DNA from: Evtepia sp.
GTDB lineage: Bacteria > Bacillota > Clostridia > Oscillospirales > Oscillospiraceae
Assembly (NCBI GenBank): GCA_020025735.1
Contig: JAHHRP010000064.1
Location: forward strand, 1-10,157
Reading direction: 5' to 3'
Length of the DNA: 10,157 nt
A program made the translations under genes and the position numbers. This document shows positions 6,504-10,157 of the stretch, piece by piece. Numbering within the stretch: the stretch's first letter is position 1; the number at the start of each line of letters is the position of its first letter. Below the pieces are notes generated by a model. It did not search any database and was not told the DNA's origin. It was given only the letters and a program-made list of their open reading frames with translations.

Positions 6504-8501
6504 TTAGTGATAAAGCGGCTGTTCTAAGAGGTTGGGGTCCAGTTCTAGTTTTTTCATCAGTTTTAACGGCTGGCCTTGTTTGTTCACAAAATAAAGACCG
6601 CGAAGTAAGTACTTTGCAAATCGAATCCGTTCGTCGTGATAGCGTTTTAACAAGGGTCCAATGCCTTCATCACTGATGTCGGTTTCTACATTCTGTGATT
6701 CCTCATGGATTTCTTGCTTCTTATGGGTATCTGTAATAATAAGGCCCTCACCCAAAGCTTTCTTCCAAGTCTCAGCAATATGTCTATCAATGCAGGTGAA
6801 ATGATCCACTTTGTCTCGAACCCATTCCTCATCTACTGGTTCCCCTTTATAGTAATGGAAGTCGTACCCATAGTACTCATAAGCATCCCGGAAAAAGTAT
6901 TCCAAATAGGCGCGTTCCTCATCATTGGCAAAGTTATCGTAAGTCCTGTAAATGGCAGCGGGATCAAAGCCACGATCATTGCCTTTTAATGACTCTGGAT
7001 TAAGTCCGGTTCGACCAGAACAATAGGTCATGCTCTCGGTATAGGGAACATCTAAGAATTTAGCCAAAGCGGTGAAGGTTGCCTTAGGATTGAGTTTTCC
7101 ATCCTCAAAGCGAACTAAAATACTATCCCGGTAGAGTCTGTCCCATATGTTTATCATAAAACTACGATTCAAAATGCGTGATTGCAGGGCATCAGACATA
7201 ACACTCTTTTTTTCTTGGTCCTCTTTTTTGCCACTATCCCACTCCCGCATAAAGCGAACGGTTGCTGCATGGCTAGTGGTAATTCGGCGCATGGGCGTAA
7301 ATGTTTTAATATATTTAAACTCTTGAAAGAGTGGTGATTTTCGGAGTTCTTCATATTCCTTGGAATAAAGAAGAGACCATTTACTACTCTCCTCCACAAC
7401 AGTAATTTCATATTCCAAATTCGAGAAGTGGGGTTGGAAGAAAATCGCGGGTGCAATCCGTTCATTGGGATCTGGTGGCTGTACCACACGATCTCCATAG
7501 AGGAAAAAGGCAACCAAACAGTCCTTCATCGTGAGATTTTGAAGGTGAGAAAGCTTGTACATCATGAGGTTATTGATTTCTTTCTTGCGTACATGTTGGA
7601 ATAATTCCTCTACGTTTTCCTTAATGTTGTCAAACATAATAGAATCAAGGGCCAACAAGTTTGGGTGTCCATAAAAGATCTCATTGAAAAAGTCACCACC
7701 GTTGTGGCTGGACAACTGGGCGTGCCAAATCATACGCTTTACTTCGCGTATGCCGATGGGCTTTACGGAAAACTGGCTGTAATCAATCCCAAAACGGGCA
7801 TGGAAATCAATGGGATACTGGTTAACCTCACCTTCGATCAAAAAAACCAATTTCTTATCCTGCAATAAATTGCGGAAAGAAAGACACTGAAGATAAGCAC
7901 AAAAAGTCTCCCATTCTGTGTAGTGAAGGTAAATGTGATTTTCATATCCTACCCATTCACTCTTCCGCACGTTGTCGTAAAGATATTCCAACTGATACTG
8001 GGAATACACATCCTGGGCTAAGATCGGCTTTTCTAAATCCGCAAAAAAATATCGGTCGATGATGGTGTCGTTGAAATTTACATAAGGGCCAAAGCGATCC
8101 TCTTCCACAAAATAGGGGATAAATCCGCGGTCATCAAAGGGGAAGAACTTAATTTTTAACGATTCAAAGTTCAGGAAATCGGTCCGAAACAGATATGGAT
8201 ACTTTGACAAACGTTTGCAGTTGTCTGCGTAGCGATGTTTCTGTACTTTAATGTTAGGCAGGTAAAAAGATTCTGTCATAATTTCCATCAATTCCTGACG
8301 GAAGAATCCTCGATTATAGAGGGAAACAAAGGTGGAATAGGCAACCCGGTAACTTCCTTTGGAGGCTAGAATATACATGGCCGCTTCCAATTCTTCCTCC
8401 GGGCGAAGATCTTTTTGGGACAACGCCAAAGAATAAGCTTTTCGTGCCGATGCCTCGTCCCCCAGTTGAGCCGCTTTTCGAGCCAGATCAAGAGCATTCA
8501 T
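6504..8501 (-). CDS. Putative sulfotransferase-like protein behind flagellin, function unknown
   Basis: I do not recognise this 665-residue protein as a named family member. The start is ATG at 8501, with AGGAG on the minus strand at 8518-8514. Residues 1-80 look like short alpha-helical repeats (LARKAAQLGDEASARKAYS and following), possibly TPR-like. Residues 80-250 show no motif I know. Around 256-281 the pattern SSHNGGDFFNEIFYGHPNLL resembles the sulfotransferase PAPS-loop helix ending in a GHP motif, but without the usual SGTT-type loop. Residues 462-484, LVRFEDGKLNPKATFTALAKFLD, fit the C-terminal sulfotransferase signature RYEDL...NP...FLG well. The C-terminus (about 575-665) is charged and helical. 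No signal peptide or membrane segment is evident. It lies 101 bases after flagellin and is more AT-rich than the plus-strand genes. A flagellin-modification role is inferred from position alone. Confidence 0.6.
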   Translation of the reverse strand: MNALDLARKAAQLGDEASARKAYSLALSQKDLRPEEELEAAMYILASKGSYRVAYSTFVSLYNRGFFRQELMEIMTESFYLPNIKVQKHRYADNCKRLSKYPYLFRTDFLNFESLKIKFFPFDDRGFIPYFVEEDRFGPYVNFNDTIIDRYFFADLEKPILAQDVYSQYQLEYLYDNVRKSEWVGYENHIYLHYTEWETFCAYLQCLSFRNLLQDKKLVFLIEGEVNQYPIDFHARFGIDYSQFSVKPIGIREVKRMIWHAQLSSHNGGDFFNEIFYGHPNLLALDSIMFDNIKENVEELFQHVRKKEINNLMMYKLSHLQNLTMKDCLVAFFLYGDRVVQPPDPNERIAPAIFFQPHFSNLEYEITVVEESSKWSLLYSKEYEELRKSPLFQEFKYIKTFTPMRRITTSHAATVRFMREWDSGKKEDQEKKSVMSDALQSRILNRSFMINIWDRLYRDSILVRFEDGKLNPKATFTALAKFLDVPYTESMTYCSGRTGLNPESLKGNDRGFDPAAIYRTYDNFANDEERAYLEYFFRDAYEYYGYDFHYYKGEPVDEEWVRDKVDHFTCIDRHIAETWKKALGEGLIITDTHKKQEIHEESQNVETDISDEGIGPLLKRYHDERIRFAKYLLRGLYFVNKQGQPLKLMKKLELDPNLLEQPLYH

Positions 8502-8520
8502 GTGATTATGTCTCTCCTAC

Positions 8521-8561
8521 TAAAATCAAAAAAGAGGACGGACAACAGTCCGCCCTCTTTT
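8521..8561 (-). terminator. Intrinsic terminator of flagellin gene
   Basis: Read on the minus strand, 8561-8548 pairs with 8543-8530 in a 14-position stem containing one G-U pair, closed by a 4-base loop. The end of the stem and the following bases read TTTTTTGATTTTA. It lies about 40 bases after the flagellin stop and ends about 28 bases before the next start codon on the same strand. It should strongly reduce, and may not abolish, transcription into the 665-codon gene. Confidence 0.9.
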
Positions 8562-8601
8562 GGAGTAAATGTGAGGATACCACAGTGCAAAGTAAGAAGC
8601 A

Positions 8602-10157
8602 TTACTGCAACAGCTGCAACACACCCTGAGGTACCTGGTTGGCCTGGGCCAACATGGCCTGAGCGGACTGGATCAAAATGTTGTTCTTGGTGTAAGCCAT
8701 CATCTCATCGGCTACGTCGGTGTCACGGATGGTGGACTCAGCATCCTGAATGTTCTCGGTCATGACAGACAGGTTGTTGATGGTGTGGTCCAGACGGTTC
8801 TGGGTAGCACCCAAAGTACCACGCACATCAGAGACATAGTTGATGGCATCCTTGATTTTGCTCACAGCAGCCTGTGCGTTGGCCTGCTTAGAGATATCAA
8901 TCTCTTTGATACCCAAACTTCCCACATGGCAGTCCTTAACAGAAACCTGGATCTGGTTAAAGGAATCACTGGTGTCACCAATCTGTAATGTCAGTGCGTT
9001 CCCCTTAACGCTGGGAGCAGAGATCGAGATTTGCGCTTTCACTTTTTCTTCAGTAGTGACATCTGCCACAGAGGTATTAAGATTGTTGTGGCCCTGAAGT
9101 GTGATCTTGCCGCCGTTGTTGCCGATGGTGAATACAGTGTTTGTACCACCAGCGTTGGTAATCCGGCTGGCCACGTCATTGATTTTCGATGCGGCCAACT
9201 TACCGTCCTTCAAGAGATCCTTAACGCCAATGTTGGTGCCGCCACCTGCTGTGGAGCCTTTCTTACTATAGTCGATTGTAAATACCTGGTTTCCAATTTT
9301 AATGGAAGCCCCATTTTTCAACATATCCACAGTAAGTGCGAAGGTTGCTTTGGCTGGGGAAGCAGCTTTAGGTGCCCGTCCGGCTGTGATAATCTGAGTA
9401 CCAGAGTTCACCATACTGCCAGTTAGTGTTCCCTTAGTACCTGCAGCGGCAGTTACGCTCAAGGAAGGATTCAACGTAGTTCCAGACGAACCCAAGGTAG
9501 TATCGGTGTTGGTTGCCTTCGCTGTAAACGCCAGAACACCAGACGTAATACCAACGGAGTACTTCAAGCCACCAATGGTTGCAGATGCTGTATTCACAGC
9601 TGTAAAGGCTGTATAATCAGCCAACTTTCCAGCAGCAGTTGCATTGCCAGAAACAGTAAAAGTCAAAGAGCCAACATGTATCTTTGCATCTACAGCAGCG
9701 GTACCAGTCCCAGCCTGAACGGCAAGTCCTTCCAAGTTAACTGTAAATTTAGGAAGTTCTCTTGTGACCTCTTCTTTCTGGGCGATAACGGAAGAAAAGG
9801 TAATATCAAGAGCATCCCCACCCACAGAACCGCTGGCATCCATCGAACCATCCAGGAGGTTGATGCCGTTGAAGTTGGCGGAGTCAGCGATTCGGTTGAT
9901 CTCGCTGCGCAGCTGGTTGACTTCCTTTTGCAGCTGATTCCGGTCGGTGGTGTTCTCATAGGTGCCGTTGGCAGACTGGTTGGCCAACTCCACCATACGG
10001 TTGAGCATGTCATGAACTTCGGTCAGAGCGCCTTCTGCGGTCTGCACCAGAGAGATGCCGTCCTTGGCGTTCTTCTGGGCAACTTCCAGACCAGTGACCT
10101 GAGCACGCATCTTCTCAGAGATCGCCAGACCGGCAGCATCGTCACCAGCGCGGTTGA
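8602..10157 (-). CDS. Flagellin, N-terminal end outside window
   Basis: Flagellin is the secreted subunit that polymerises into the flagellar filament. The frame stays open to the right edge (NRAGDDAAGLAISEK precedes the internal Met at 10110), so about 40 N-terminal residues are missing and 517 remain. The visible N-terminal D0/D1 region carries DDAAGLAISEKMRAQ, QTAEGALTEVHDMLNRMVELA and NFNGINLLDG. The C-terminal D1/D0 region carries GTLGATQNRLDHTINNL, RDTDVADEM and AQANQVPQGVLQLL and ends LLQ. Between them, about 270 residues rich in Thr, Ser, Ala and Gly form a large variable, surface-exposed D2/D3 domain with many possible O-glycosylation sites. No HExxH protease motif is present. A single Cys lies in VKDCHVGSLG near the return to D1. 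The promoter is outside the window. The name fliC or hag would depend on the genome's other flagellins. Confidence 0.96.
   Translation of the reverse strand, partial: NRAGDDAAGLAISEKMRAQVTGLEVAQKNAKDGISLVQTAEGALTEVHDMLNRMVELANQSANGTYENTTDRNQLQKEVNQLRSEINRIADSANFNGINLLDGSMDASGSVGGDALDITFSSVIAQKEEVTRELPKFTVNLEGLAVQAGTGTAAVDAKIHVGSLTFTVSGNATAAGKLADYTAFTAVNTASATIGGLKYSVGITSGVLAFTAKATNTDTTLGSSGTTLNPSLSVTAAAGTKGTLTGSMVNSGTQIITAGRAPKAASPAKATFALTVDMLKNGASIKIGNQVFTIDYSKKGSTAGGGTNIGVKDLLKDGKLAASKINDVASRITNAGGTNTVFTIGNNGGKITLQGHNNLNTSVADVTTEEKVKAQISISAPSVKGNALTLQIGDTSDSFNQIQVSVKDCHVGSLGIKEIDISKQANAQAAVSKIKDAINYVSDVRGTLGATQNRLDHTINNLSVMTENIQDAESTIRDTDVADEMMAYTKNNILIQSAQAMLAQANQVPQGVLQLLQ

Noticed and set aside
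7665..7868. 67-codon plus-strand frame inside the sulfotransferase-like gene
   Set aside because: Antisense to a long, coherent 665-codon gene and without recognisable features or promoter.
8562..8604. Promoter for the 665-codon gene just upstream of the terminator
   Set aside because: Best match on the minus strand is TTGCAC with a poor -10 (TACTCC) at 17 bases; it would also place the start inside the terminator.
9031..9426. 131-codon plus-strand frame opposite the flagellin variable domain
   Set aside because: Cys-rich product with no family resemblance; best explained as an antisense shadow of the repetitive flagellin centre.
8602..10157. Protease-type flagellin (flagellinolysin)
   Set aside because: No HExxH zinc-protease motif in the central domain.

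Overview
The window looks like a chromosomal piece of a motile, Gram-positive-type anaerobe of the class Clostridia. The gene order sepF, divIVA, ileS, lspA, rluD-family matches the conserved Firmicutes cluster next to the division genes. The protein style and the GC-rich codon use of the housekeeping genes suggest an Oscillospiraceae-like gut bacterium; that family placement is inference.

Layout, plus strand: the 3' part of sepF (cut by the window start), divIVA, ileS, lspA and an rluD/ylyB-type pseudouridine synthase read in one direction. A strong sigma-70-type promoter overlaps the end of the rluD-family gene and drives a Cof-type HAD hydrolase, which ends at a classical intrinsic terminator. 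Long hairpins with poor U-tracts separate divIVA from ileS and ileS from lspA, while lspA and rluD overlap by 4 bases. SepF and DivIVA belong to division-site and pole organisation. IleRS charges tRNA-Ile, LspA matures lipoproteins in the membrane, and the RluD-like enzyme modifies rRNA.

Layout, minus strand: from the right edge leftwards lie a flagellin gene (5' end cut by the window), a strong intrinsic terminator, and 28 bases further on a 665-codon gene of unusual type. That protein has a short helical-repeat-like N-terminus and a degenerate sulfotransferase-like half. Its position directly behind flagellin suggests, by inference only, a role in flagellin modification or the flagellar surface. 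It is clearly more AT-rich than the plus-strand cluster. It converges on the HAD gene across a 131-base intergenic region holding two hairpins.

No tRNA, rRNA, CRISPR array, insertion sequence or T-box leader was seen. No stretch longer than 131 bases lacks a gene. The least understood part is the 665-residue gene and its coupling to flagellin.
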